Shown piece by piece: positions 1 to 6,728 of a stretch of 10,218 nt of DNA. Source of the stretch: Anaerolineae bacterium (GTDB taxonomy: Bacteria > Chloroflexota > Anaerolineae > Anaerolineales > Anaerolineaceae); the NCBI GenBank assembly GCA_016213455.1, contig JACRAG010000077.1, forward strand, positions 1 to 10,218, read 5' to 3'. The notes under the pieces are model-generated. The model searched no databases. It was given only the letters and a program-made list of their open reading frames with translations, and was not told the DNA's origin. A program made the translations under genes and the position numbers. The stretch's first letter is position 1. Every line of letters begins with the position of its first letter.

Positions 1-2112
1 CAGGCGTTGAATCTCAGGATCGGACACAAATACACCCTGCAGGCGCACCGGAGCCGGTGAATCGGGAGCCTGGAAGAGCATGTCGCCGCGTCCAAGCAGG
101 CGTTCCGCGCCGGGCTGGTCCAGGATCACCCGGCTGTCGATGCCGGATGCCACGGCAAAAGCGATGCGCGAGGGGAAATTGGCCTTGATCAGACCGGTCA
201 CGACATCCACGGACGGGCGCTGGGTGGCCAGAACCAGGTGGATGCCGGTCGCGCGTGCCAGCTGAGCCAGGCGCGTCAGGCTGCGTTCGGTCTCATCCGG
301 CGCAAGCATCATCAGATCTGCCAACTCATCCACCAGCACCAGCAGATAAGGCAGAGTTGGCGAATTTTTCTTGTTATAGTCCACAATATTGCGCGCCCCG
401 ACCTGGGAGAAACGGTGGTAGCGTGCATCCATCTCGCGCTGCACCCACTGCAATGCCCCAATGACGCGCTCCGCATCCACCACCACAGGCGAGAGCAGGT
501 GGGGAATGCCGTTGTAGCCGGTCAATTCCACCCGTTTGGGGTCCACCAGGATCATCCGCAGCTCATTGGGTGAGTTTTGCAGCAGCAGCGCGGTTAGGAT
601 GGAATTGACACAAACCGATTTACCGGAACCGGGTGTTCCGGCGATCAGTAGATGCGGCATGCCCGCCAGGTCATAGGCTACCGGCTTGCCAGCCACGTCT
701 TTGCCCAAAGCAAATCGCAGCGTGGAGCGGATTTTGGCGAAATTTTCACTTTCGAGCACTTCACGCATCATCACCCGGCTGATCTCGGCGTTGGGCACCT
801 CAATTCCGACATAGGAACGGCCCGGTACCGGCGCCTGGATGCGAATTCGCGGCGCAGCCAGCGCCAGCGCCAGGTCATCCGCCAGTGAAACGATTTTGCT
901 CACCCGCACCCGCGTCCGCCCATTGCGGGTCTCCAGAAAATCCGGTTCCACCCCAAACTGCGTGACCGTTGGGCCTTGTGAGATCTCGACAATGTGCGCA
1001 GGCGCGCCAAAAGATGCCAGGGTCTCTTCGATCAGGCGTCCGCGCTCATGTTCCACATTGGATTTGACCGACTCCACGGTCGGCGGGTCGAGGATTTCCT
1101 CGACTTTTGGCATCACCCACAGCGGGTCGCGCTGCGTTTTTACCTGTGCAGTTGCCGATCCCGCGGCATCCGCAGACTGCGAGACAGCCGCCGGGTTGGC
1201 AGCCTGAGCTCCGCGCCCACGGTTGGGTCGTGCATTGGCGCGGACCGGCTGAGCCGGTCCACTGCCCGCGATGGGGGTGAAATCGGGGGGCAGTTCATGC
1301 GAAACCTGCTCATCCTCCTCTTCATCCATAACGGGTGTAGAAAGCATGCCCCGTACCGGAGCCTGGCGCTCTCTGGAACTGGCTGCAGATATTTGCTCAG
1401 GAGGGCGTTCTCTCTCAATTTGTTGATTGATGCGCCCCGTCAAACTTGTCACCGCGCCAGCGATCTCACGCATGGAAATATCCAGGGTCAGCACCAGCGC
1501 CAGCAGGAACCAGGCGACCAGCAGCACCCACGCGCCGCCAGTGCCCATGGCGCCAACCAGCAAACGCTCAAAAATGGCTCCCAGGAAACCGCCGCCTTCA
1601 CCCGCATCAGCCAACGCCCACCCTCCTCCGGCAACCAGGTGCAGAATGGTCAGCACGTTGAGGTACAACAGGATGAACCCGGTCAGGCGTTCACCGGATG
1701 GCGCAGGAAAACGCTCGATCTTGCGCAGAACCAGCCACACGCCAACCAGCATCAGTCCTAGCGGCAGGATGAATGCCCCCATACCGCCCGTCTGACGCAT
1801 GGCAGTCACCAACCAGCGCGTGAGTACGCCGTGTTCTTTGGAGAGCAAAATCAAGAAGGAAAACAGTCCGGCAACCGCCAGGACGATTCCCAGGATGTCA
1901 ATTTTGCGTTCAGCGCTCAGGCTTCTCCACCAGGTAGAGATCGCTGACTCCTGCGGCGCGGGTGCGGCGGTCTTTCGAGAAGAACGCGAAGTAGCACGCC
2001 CGGTGGATTTGTTGCTGCTTTTTTTGGCAGATGCCATGCCGCTGGAATGGGAAGAAGCGCTTCCCTGAGCGGATGAAGTTTTGGTCGGTTTGGGTTTGGG
2101 CTTGTTGGCCAA
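1..2112 (-). CDS. ftsK: FtsK/SpoIIIE-family DNA translocase, C-terminus cut by the window edge
   Basis: Membrane-anchored hexameric ATPase that pumps double-stranded DNA at the division septum to clear and resolve chromosome termini. 704 codons are visible. Residues 1-65 are a basic, Ser/Ala/Pro-rich cytoplasmic tail. Four or so hydrophobic segments follow (about 72-91, 110-130, 144-160, 176-208), then a charged, proline-rich linker (about 215-330) and the motor. Walker A is GTPGSGKS at 492-499. Walker B is LLVLVDELADLMM with Asp595-Glu596, and it is followed by the family signature ATQRPSVDVVTGLIKANFPS. The reading frame is still open at base 1, just after 'FVSDPEIQRL', so only the end of the motor and the DNA-reading winged-helix gamma domain should be missing. 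The TTG start is chosen because GGTGGAG (2122-2128) lies 9 nt upstream. The first in-frame ATG (2035-2037, residue 26) has no ribosome-binding site. A perfect TATAAT lies just upstream. Family assignment is certain; the exact start is fairly sure. Confidence 0.96.
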   Translation of the reverse strand, partial: MANKPKPKPTKTSSAQGSASSHSSGMASAKKSSNKSTGRATSRSSRKTAAPAPQESAISTWWRSLSAERKIDILGIVLAVAGLFSFLILLSKEHGVLTRWLVTAMRQTGGMGAFILPLGLMLVGVWLVLRKIERFPAPSGERLTGFILLYLNVLTILHLVAGGGWALADAGEGGGFLGAIFERLLVGAMGTGGAWVLLVAWFLLALVLTLDISMREIAGAVTSLTGRINQQIERERPPEQISAASSRERQAPVRGMLSTPVMDEEEDEQVSHELPPDFTPIAGSGPAQPVRANARPNRGRGAQAANPAAVSQSADAAGSATAQVKTQRDPLWVMPKVEEILDPPTVESVKSNVEHERGRLIEETLASFGAPAHIVEISQGPTVTQFGVEPDFLETRNGRTRVRVSKIVSLADDLALALAAPRIRIQAPVPGRSYVGIEVPNAEISRVMMREVLESENFAKIRSTLRFALGKDVAGKPVAYDLAGMPHLLIAGTPGSGKSVCVNSILTALLLQNSPNELRMILVDPKRVELTGYNGIPHLLSPVVVDAERVIGALQWVQREMDARYHRFSQVGARNIVDYNKKNSPTLPYLLVLVDELADLMMLAPDETERSLTRLAQLARATGIHLVLATQRPSVDVVTGLIKANFPSRIAFAVASGIDSRVILDQPGAERLLGRGDMLFQAPDSPAPVRLQGVFVSDPEIQRL

Positions 2113-2121
2113 GGGTCAGAT

Positions 2122-2143
2122 CTCCACCTTGTATTATAGCACG
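2122..2143 (-). promoter_or_regulatory. ftsK extended -10 promoter and ribosome-binding site
   Basis: Read on the minus strand, CGTGCTATAAT (2133-2143) is an extended -10 (TGC directly before a perfect TATAAT). No good -35 is visible. GGTGGAG (2122-2128) lies 9 nt before the TTG start. The predicted transcription start, near 2126, would give a leader of only about 14 nt and fall inside the ribosome-binding site, so the true start may be a few bases upstream. The element is nearly identical to the one before the gene at 3364-4137. Confidence 0.6.
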
Positions 2144-2166
2144 GGCATTCTAAGAAAATTAACGGA

Positions 2167-2192
2167 CAATGGGCGGCCTGTGCCGCCCATTG
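2167..2192 (-). terminator. Hairpin terminator after the exported repeat protein gene
   Basis: CAATGGGCGGC and its perfect complement GCCGCCCATTG form an 11-bp stem with a 4-nt loop, about 20 bases after the stop codon of the upstream gene. The downstream strand is only moderately T-rich (TCCGTTAATTTTC), so the U-tract is weak for a classic intrinsic terminator. It separates this gene from the ftsK promoter. Confidence 0.6.
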
Positions 2193-2213
2193 CTAAATAT
2201 TTTGGAAAGGGAT

Positions 2214-3191
2214 TTACCACCAGATGCGGAAGTATGTCGATGTGGTCACCGAAGGGCCTTGGGTCAAGGCGGCTGTAATGTCCACTCTAACGATTTGGGT
2301 GGGCTTGTAAGGTCCCACCTTGAAGGCGGTCTTGCTGATTCCAAGGCTGTTGGTCTCGCCCAGACGATCGGTGAGCACCTGACCATCGGGCAAATGCAGG
2401 GTCATCGTCACCAATACACCTTCGACAGGCTCCAGCGATTGATCCTGTACGACGATGAAGATTTCCTGGTTGTCATTTGGCGCCACCAACGGATGGGCGG
2501 CAAATGCGCGCACAACCAGCTGCAAACCTTCTTTGTCTGGAATATTGTCGGAGAAATTGGGATCGGACTTAAACAGGGAGTAATTACGGTCTGAGTCCAG
2601 CTTACCCAGGTCGGTCAACATCACACGCATGCCGGCTGGATTTTCCGGCCACCATTCCATGCGCGCCCGTTCAAAATATTGCACAAGGCGACCGCTGGAA
2701 AGCTTTTCGAGCCGGGAAATCGGTTCGCCGAAATACACTTCACCGTTGTATTCGTCATAGAAGGTGAGGAATTCGTAGCAAACCGGAATCTCGCGGCTGG
2801 GATACATCCGGCAAGCCCCGGTGGTGAACGGCAGATCGACTGGCGTGCCGCGCCGGGTTTCATCATAGAGCCATACTCCCAGCGGAGCCAGGCGAACCTG
2901 CTCACCTTCCGGCGCTTTTGGGTCCAATTCCATGCGCACCCGCTGGAAATATTGGACTTTCACCCCTGGTAATACCGGGTGATTGACCACATCCGTGATG
3001 GGGTAACCAAACAGGACCAGGTACTGATCGGTATTTTGATAGAACTTCAGAAATTCACCCGACACGGAGTGTTGCGTTTGGGGAAAATACCAATCCCCCT
3101 CACCGGTGATTTGCTGAACAGGCTGTGCGCCCATGCACACAACCACAGCAAACACAGAAAGGAGCATCAAGAAACGCAATCGGGTGGACAT
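2214..3191 (-). CDS. Exported protein with two FGYP/VQYF repeats and an Ig-like C-terminus, function unknown
   Basis: 325 aa. The N-terminus (MSTRLRFLMLLSVFAVVVC) looks like a signal peptide, probably cleaved near Ala22. The Cys at 19 does not sit in a good lipobox. Two tandem copies of one module follow. Copy 1 is about 47-105: FLKFYQNTDQY, LFGYPITD, VQYFQRVRME, LAPLG. Copy 2 is about 141-196: FLTFYDEYNG, YFGEPISR, VQYFERARME, LTDLG. Cys127 and Cys138 between them could form a disulfide. Residues 223-325 look like a beta-rich Ig-like domain (IFIVVQDQSLEPVEGVLVTM, then a GISKTAF turn, ending FRIWW). I know this repeat type from many exported Chloroflexota proteins, where it accompanies various catalytic or binding domains, but I know no proven function. 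No catalytic motif is visible. The ATG lacks a ribosome-binding site, and a promoter may start the message on the ATG itself. A hairpin closes the gene. Extracytoplasmic location is inferred. Confidence 0.85.
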   Translation of the reverse strand: MSTRLRFLMLLSVFAVVVCMGAQPVQQITGEGDWYFPQTQHSVSGEFLKFYQNTDQYLVLFGYPITDVVNHPVLPGVKVQYFQRVRMELDPKAPEGEQVRLAPLGVWLYDETRRGTPVDLPFTTGACRMYPSREIPVCYEFLTFYDEYNGEVYFGEPISRLEKLSSGRLVQYFERARMEWWPENPAGMRVMLTDLGKLDSDRNYSLFKSDPNFSDNIPDKEGLQLVVRAFAAHPLVAPNDNQEIFIVVQDQSLEPVEGVLVTMTLHLPDGQVLTDRLGETNSLGISKTAFKVGPYKPTQIVRVDITAALTQGPSVTTSTYFRIWW

Positions 3192-3197
3192 AGGGTG

Positions 3198-3226
3198 ATT
3201 ATTTCACAGGTCTTGGTTTCGGACAA
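3198..3226 (-). promoter_or_regulatory. Candidate leaderless promoter of the exported protein gene
   Basis: On the minus strand TTGTCC (3221-3226) and AATAAT (3198-3203) are separated by exactly 17 bp. A start 7 bases past the -10 would be base 3191, the A of the ATG. This fits the absence of any Shine-Dalgarno sequence. Both hexamers differ from consensus, so this is a candidate only. Confidence 0.4.
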
Positions 3227-3246
3227 GTATTATTGATACACGAACC

Positions 3247-3300
3247 ACCTTAAAAATGCGTAAATATTAAGGTTTTTCGGGATTGCAATGAAATTGCAAT
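3247..3300. repeat. Two inverted repeats in the 172-bp gap upstream of the exported protein gene
   Basis: ACCTTAA (3247-3253) pairs perfectly with TTAAGGT (3267-3273) across a 13-nt A/T-rich loop. Next to it, the self-complementary octamer ATTGCAAT occurs twice (3282-3289 and 3293-3300), separated by GAA, so it reads as both a direct and an inverted repeat. The gap 3192-3363 holds no gene that I can support. These could be operator sites upstream of the candidate promoter, or the remains of a weak terminator for the gene ending at 3364. Confidence 0.5.
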
Positions 3301-3363
3301 TGTGCTACGATGATAGTGTCTTCCTCGCCGGTAGCCCCCCTCTACTGGCCAGGGAGATCTTTT

Positions 3364-4137
3364 TTAAACCGTTCTCCGGCTGGCACTTTCCTGTTGTTTT
3401 TCCCACTCCGCAACTGCGGCGCGCAACAAATTTTTCACATCACCCTCGGGCAGCGATCCAACACCTTCGTACACCTGTGTGCCAACCCGCACAATCACGC
3501 CCCGGCGTGGATCCTCGGTGAGGAATATGCGCTCATTTTCAAGCGGTGTCCCCAGCAACTTGGCCTGGAGGACCTCATCAATTTGTTCCACGATGCTCTT
3601 GTGTCGTTCGCGTTTCACCTGCGGTTGTAGCGCATCCGCCAGCACATTGGTCATGCCATTAATCACCAGGCTGGGGGCCGCGGGCAATTCGTTGGTCACG
3701 GTGGGGATCAAGGGTGTCACCGGCGCGACTGAAACGACGGGAGCAGGTTCGCCCAACTGGTAAGCCAGGCCCATCCAGTTGGCAGTGGCGCGCAGCGCAG
3801 CCTCGATGGATTTGCGGTCGTCCATGGTCAGCAGTGCTTTACTGTGAACCAGTCGATTATGGTTCACTTCCACGGTCAACTCATTTTCTCCCGCGCCCTT
3901 CCAAACTTTGAGCATGGGCATCAGCGCAACGGTCGCCGGGTTTGGCTGTTCGACAGGCAGCGGTTCAGCGACAGCTTTCACCGGTTTGGCTTCAGGCGTC
4001 TCAGCAAGCTCTGGTTCTTGCTCTTTCTTCTCGCTTTTGGAGCGGGAAAAACCAGCCACGATCCAACCGAAAACGTACCCGATCGTCAAACAGACGATGG
4101 CAATGATCAACAACATGGATCCGGAAGTAGCAGGCAT
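3364..4137 (-). CDS. Membrane-anchored protein of unknown function
   Basis: 257 aa. One N-terminal membrane segment (about 7-29) is followed by a basic stretch (SRSKSEKK), so the rest is probably cytoplasmic. Residues 35-70 are a Glu/Pro/Ala-rich linker. A first folded block (about 71-128) carries VEVNHNRLVHSKALLTMDDR and an Ala-rich helix. A Pro/Val-rich linker (about 130-157) leads to a second block (about 180-248) with IVEQIDEVLQAKLLG, IFLTEDPRRGVIVRVG and a closing charged helix. The last block looks like a compact alpha-beta domain. I cannot assign it to a named family, and no catalytic signature is visible. The ATG at 4135-4137 is chosen because GAGGGG (4146-4151) lies 8 nt upstream. 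The alternative GTG three codons earlier overlaps that ribosome-binding site. An extended -10 lies 40 bp upstream, so it is probably transcribed on its own. No convincing terminator follows it. Confidence 0.82.
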   Translation of the reverse strand: MPATSGSMLLIIAIVCLTIGYVFGWIVAGFSRSKSEKKEQEPELAETPEAKPVKAVAEPLPVEQPNPATVALMPMLKVWKGAGENELTVEVNHNRLVHSKALLTMDDRKSIEAALRATANWMGLAYQLGEPAPVVSVAPVTPLIPTVTNELPAAPSLVINGMTNVLADALQPQVKRERHKSIVEQIDEVLQAKLLGTPLENERIFLTEDPRRGVIVRVGTQVYEGVGSLPEGDVKNLLRAAVAEWEKQQESASRRTV

Positions 4138-4145
4138 CCGTATCA

Positions 4146-4186
4146 CCCCTCATAATTTAGAAAGGAATCGTTTTGATTATAGCACG
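4146..4186 (-). promoter_or_regulatory. Extended -10 promoter and ribosome-binding site of the membrane-anchored gene
   Basis: On the minus strand CGTGCTATAAT (4176-4186) contains TGC plus a perfect TATAAT, with a predicted start near 4169. GAGGGG (4146-4151) is placed 8 nt before the ATG at 4137 and decides that start over the upstream GTG. No -35 at proper spacing is visible; a TTGGCA further upstream is 31 bp away, too far. The element resembles the ftsK promoter base for base. Confidence 0.6.
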
Positions 4187-4224
4187 AGGCATTTTGATTA
4201 CCGAGATGTGCCTGCCAATCGAAA

Positions 4225-5073
4225 TTAATTTGTAATGTTGGTGGGATTGGAATCAGTAAAGACCTGGCAATGGGGGCAAAAATGCGTCCCACGCTGCCCC
4301 ACGACGATACGCTGGATGGGTGTTCCGCACACCGTGCAGGGCTCACCGGTGCGTTGATACACCGCGAAATGGTTTTGAAAGTCGCCACCGCGATATACCC
4401 AGTCGATGCTCGCCCCATTGCGCCGGATGCCTTCCTGCAACACAGCGCGGATCGCCTGTAACAACTGCGCCGCCTGCTGCGCCGATAAGCTGTCCGATGC
4501 CGTGTGCGGGTGGATTCGCGCCATGAACAACGCCTCGTCTGTGTAGATATTACCCAACCCCGCCAGAAACGATTGGTCCAGCAATAGCGGCTTGATTTGG
4601 CGACGGGTGGATTGCAGCTTGCGATGAAATTCACCGGGTGTAAAACTGTCCTCGAGCGGCTCAGGACCCAGGCCGCCCAACACCGTCCCAGAGTCCCGCA
4701 CCAGCCAAATTCGACCAAACTTACGTGCATCATTGAAAACAAGGCGCGTGCCGTCCTCAAAAAGGATCAACGCCCGATCATGGGGGAGCAGTTCCTCCTG
4801 CTGATTTTCAACCCGCAGGTCGCCGCTCATGCGCAGATGCACCAGCAGCGTATCCACATCCAGCCGGATGACAATGAACTTGGCGCGGCGATCGACCGCA
4901 ATGACCCGCTGACCGGCGATCGCCCCATAAAAGAGCGGCGCAGTTGGTTCAGCCAGGGTGCGCTCCCATAGCAGCTCTGCCGATTGGATGCGGCGGCCTG
5001 GCAGCGCCAGGGTGGTTGTCGCTCCGTTGCGCAAATTTCTAACGACGGTTTCTACTTCTGGTAATTCGGGCAT
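4225..5073 (-). CDS. mutM: Formamidopyrimidine-DNA glycosylase (8-oxoguanine glycosylase/AP lyase)
   Basis: Base-excision repair enzyme that removes 8-oxoguanine and formamidopyrimidines and then cuts the abasic site by beta,delta-elimination. 282 aa, normal for the family. The N-terminus MPELPEVETV carries the catalytic Pro2 (Schiff base) and Glu3, so the start is certain. Lys65 (VDRRAKFIVIRLD) is the conserved lysine. HLRMSGDLR (79-87) and NDARKFGRIWL match the DNA-probing loops. The helix-two-turn-helix segment contains QSFLAGLGNIYTDEALF. The C-terminal zinc finger is complete: Cys246, Cys249, Cys266 and Cys269, with the catalytic Arg261 in GQRGTHFCPHC. The prs terminator ends seven bases before the ATG and no good ribosome-binding site is present, so expression may depend on read-through from prs. 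No missing key residue. Confidence 0.97.
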   Translation of the reverse strand: MPELPEVETVVRNLRNGATTTLALPGRRIQSAELLWERTLAEPTAPLFYGAIAGQRVIAVDRRAKFIVIRLDVDTLLVHLRMSGDLRVENQQEELLPHDRALILFEDGTRLVFNDARKFGRIWLVRDSGTVLGGLGPEPLEDSFTPGEFHRKLQSTRRQIKPLLLDQSFLAGLGNIYTDEALFMARIHPHTASDSLSAQQAAQLLQAIRAVLQEGIRRNGASIDWVYRGGDFQNHFAVYQRTGEPCTVCGTPIQRIVVGQRGTHFCPHCQVFTDSNPTNITN

Positions 5074-5079
5074 GCTGAT

Positions 5080-5104
5080 AAAAAAACCGCCTTGCGGCGG
5101 TTCT
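5080..5104 (-). terminator. Intrinsic terminator of prs, directly ahead of mutM
   Basis: Read on the minus strand: AACCGCC, a GCAA (GNRA-type) loop, GGCGGTT, then more T. The 7-bp stem (5085-5091 with 5096-5102) is followed by a run of T's, seven in total from 5086 to 5080, two of which also form the end of the stem. It begins about 10 bases after the prs stop codon, and the run ends seven bases before the mutM ATG at 5073. Confidence 0.85.
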
Positions 5105-5112
5105 CCTCGATC

Positions 5113-6096
5113 TTATTCGTTAAACATTTCGCCGACGCTGCGACCTTGATTGGCCCGCAAGATCACCTCCCCCAACAGGGGAGAGACCGAGAGGATCTTC
5201 AAACGATCGCCGAACAAAGCGCGTTTTTCGGCAGCGAGCGGAATGGAGTCGGTGGCAATGAACTCCGTCACCTGCAAAGCCGCCAGCCGCTGGGCAGCGC
5301 TGCCCGAGAAAACCGGGTGCACGAAAATGGTGTAAATATTGCGCGCACCATAATCCTTGAGCAGGTTTACCGCCTGCACAATGGTTCCGCCGGTGTCAAT
5401 CTCATCGTCCACCAGCACGCAGTCGCGGTCGCGTACATCACCGATGATGGTGAGCGCCTCAGCCTTGGCGTCATTGGCAACCCGGCGTTTCTCGATGAAA
5501 GCCATGGGGGCGTTGATGCCGGCTGCGAAATTGCGGCCCTTTTTGGCGAAACCCAAATCGGCAGTCACCACCACGGGCGACTGCATTTTATGTTTGATCG
5601 AATTGAGATAATCCAGCAGGATGTGGAAAGCGGTCAACACGTCGCCAGGGATGGTGAAGAAGCCCTGAATTTGACCCGCGTGCAGGTCGAGGGTGATGTA
5701 GCGGTCAGCGCCAGCAACTTCAATCATGTCGGCAATCAGGCGCGCGGTAATCGGCACACGCGGCTGGTCTTTTTTGTCCGATCGCGCATAGCACAGGTAG
5801 GGAATCACGGCAGTGATGCGCGCCGCCGAGTCAAGCCGCAAGGTTTGCAGCATGATCAGCAGTTCCATCAGGTTGCGGTGCACCGGCGCAGAGGTCGTCT
5901 GGATCACATAGCAATCCTGCCCGCGTACCGAGCTGTGCAGTTTGACGAAAAGATTTTCGTTCGGAAAGGAGACCACATCACGGCCACAAACCGTGACGCC
6001 GAGATATTCGGCTATTTTAGCGGTCAGTTCGGGAGATCCGGTGCCGGCATAAAGCTTGATGTCACCGTACATTCTCTCGTGTCTTGAATGATGCAT
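5113..6096 (-). CDS. prs: Ribose-phosphate pyrophosphokinase (PRPP synthetase)
   Basis: Cytoplasmic enzyme transferring pyrophosphate from ATP to ribose 5-phosphate to give PRPP, the precursor for purines, pyrimidines, NAD, His and Trp. 327 aa, close to the family's usual 310-320. The ATP-binding loop is IPYLCYARSDKK (99-109), then VPITARLIADM, the metal-binding DLHA with His139 and GQIQGFF. A conserved lysine lies in EKRR (Lys203). The PRPP-binding loop VLVDDEIDTGGTI is at 227-239. Some signatures deviate from the classical class I sequences (FPNENLF at 44-50 instead of FxDGE; DLGFAKKGRNF around 180-190 instead of DxGGxxRAR), so it belongs to a divergent bacterial branch. The start at 6096 is chosen for GGGAG 10 nt upstream. 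The next ATG (residue 9, before YGDIKLYAG) would match the usual family start better but lacks a good ribosome-binding site. No promoter is obvious in the 63-bp gap upstream. Confidence 0.95.
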   Translation of the reverse strand: MHHSRHERMYGDIKLYAGTGSPELTAKIAEYLGVTVCGRDVVSFPNENLFVKLHSSVRGQDCYVIQTTSAPVHRNLMELLIMLQTLRLDSAARITAVIPYLCYARSDKKDQPRVPITARLIADMIEVAGADRYITLDLHAGQIQGFFTIPGDVLTAFHILLDYLNSIKHKMQSPVVVTADLGFAKKGRNFAAGINAPMAFIEKRRVANDAKAEALTIIGDVRDRDCVLVDDEIDTGGTIVQAVNLLKDYGARNIYTIFVHPVFSGSAAQRLAALQVTEFIATDSIPLAAEKRALFGDRLKILSVSPLLGEVILRANQGRSVGEMFNE

Positions 6097-6117
6097 GTTC
6101 TACTTACTCCCACAGAC

Positions 6118-6150
6118 AATAAAAACCTCTCCGGTCACATTCCGGGAGGA
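6118..6150 (-). terminator. Intrinsic terminator of the GNAT acetyltransferase gene
   Basis: On the minus strand CCTCCCGG, a 7-nt loop, and CCGGAGAGG form an 8-bp stem with one bulged A, followed by TTTTTATT. It lies 10 bases after the acetyltransferase stop codon and about 20 bases before the prs ATG, which leaves little room for a separate prs promoter. Confidence 0.75.
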
Positions 6151-6159
6151 CGTTGATAC

Positions 6160-6702
6160 TCAAAAATCACTGTCCTGCCACTCGTCGCGTAAAACAGACA
6201 TCAGCAGCACATCATGATATTGACCGTCGCGGTAAACATCCTGGCGCAGGCGGCCCTCATGAACAAACCCGGCATATTCATAAGCCTTGATGCCGCGAAG
6301 ATTGAAGTCATACACCCGCAGGAAAACCCGGTGCAGATTGAGCGTATTGAAACCATGGCGCAGCATCAACTTCATCGCTTCCCGACCGTATCCGCGGCTC
6401 CAAAACTCTTTTTCACCGATGAGTATGCCAACTTCTGCGTGACGATCGGCCCAATTGATGTTCATAAATGAAGTGTTGCCGATGGGTTTCCATTCCTCAC
6501 CTTCGCGCGCTTCGATCACCAGCACATGCTCAGGGCGCGGGCTGCGCAGCATCGCGTCAAACCAGCCTTCTTCTTCCGCCTGCGACATCGGCAAGGACAT
6601 GGCAAGATATTTACGCACCTCCGGGTCATTCAACCAGCGGACGAACATGGGAATATCTGTACGCTCTGCAGCGCGAAGCCGGATCCGGTTTGCATAAATC
6701 AT
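6160..6702 (-). CDS. GNAT-family N-acetyltransferase, RimJ/RimL-like
   Basis: 180 aa, a single Acetyltransf_3-type domain. It transfers an acetyl group from acetyl-CoA to an amine. The substrate cannot be read from the sequence: relatives act on ribosomal protein N-termini, polyamines, antibiotics or small metabolites. Visible family features are the opening RIRLRAAERTDIPMFVRWLNDPEV, the strand HAEVGILIGEKEFWSRGYG, the CoA pyrophosphate loop SRGYGREA (102-109), and the C-terminal pattern NLHRVFLRVYDFNLRGIKAY followed by GFVHEGRLR and YHDVLLMSVL. It has its own TATAAT, a ribosome-binding site (AAAGG, 10 nt before the ATG) and its own terminator, so it can be a single-gene unit. Neighbours aspS and prs are housekeeping genes and give little hint of a substrate. 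Confidence 0.92.
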   Translation of the reverse strand: MIYANRIRLRAAERTDIPMFVRWLNDPEVRKYLAMSLPMSQAEEEGWFDAMLRSPRPEHVLVIEAREGEEWKPIGNTSFMNINWADRHAEVGILIGEKEFWSRGYGREAMKLMLRHGFNTLNLHRVFLRVYDFNLRGIKAYEYAGFVHEGRLRQDVYRDGQYHDVLLMSVLRDEWQDSDF

Positions 6703-6728
6703 GGTCAGCGAACCTTTCTTGCATGCGT

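Noticed and set aside
994..1761. Plus-strand open frame of 255 codons opposite the ftsK linker
   Set aside because: The ftsK frame runs unbroken from 2112 to base 1 with membrane segments and motor motifs. The plus-strand product is Arg/Gln/His-rich and featureless.
3320..3363. Possible terminator after the membrane-anchored gene (CCCT ... AGGG)
   Set aside because: The stem is only 4-5 bp, the spacing is poor and no U-tract follows, so I do not list it as a terminator.
4176..4218. TTGGCA (4213-4218) as -35 partner of the TATAAT at 4176-4181
   Set aside because: The spacing is 31 bp, far from the 16-18 bp required. The extended -10 is the more plausible recognition element.
4143..4760. Minus-strand 205-codon frame inside mutM
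   Set aside because: It is in another frame of mutM, whose complete catalytic and zinc-finger residues leave no doubt. The alternative product is Arg/Cys/Trp-rich without domain features.
5092..6087. Long plus-strand open frame (331 codons)
   Set aside because: It lies wholly opposite prs, which has full family motifs. The plus-strand translation is His/Gln/Arg-rich with no recognisable domain, so it is an antisense shadow.
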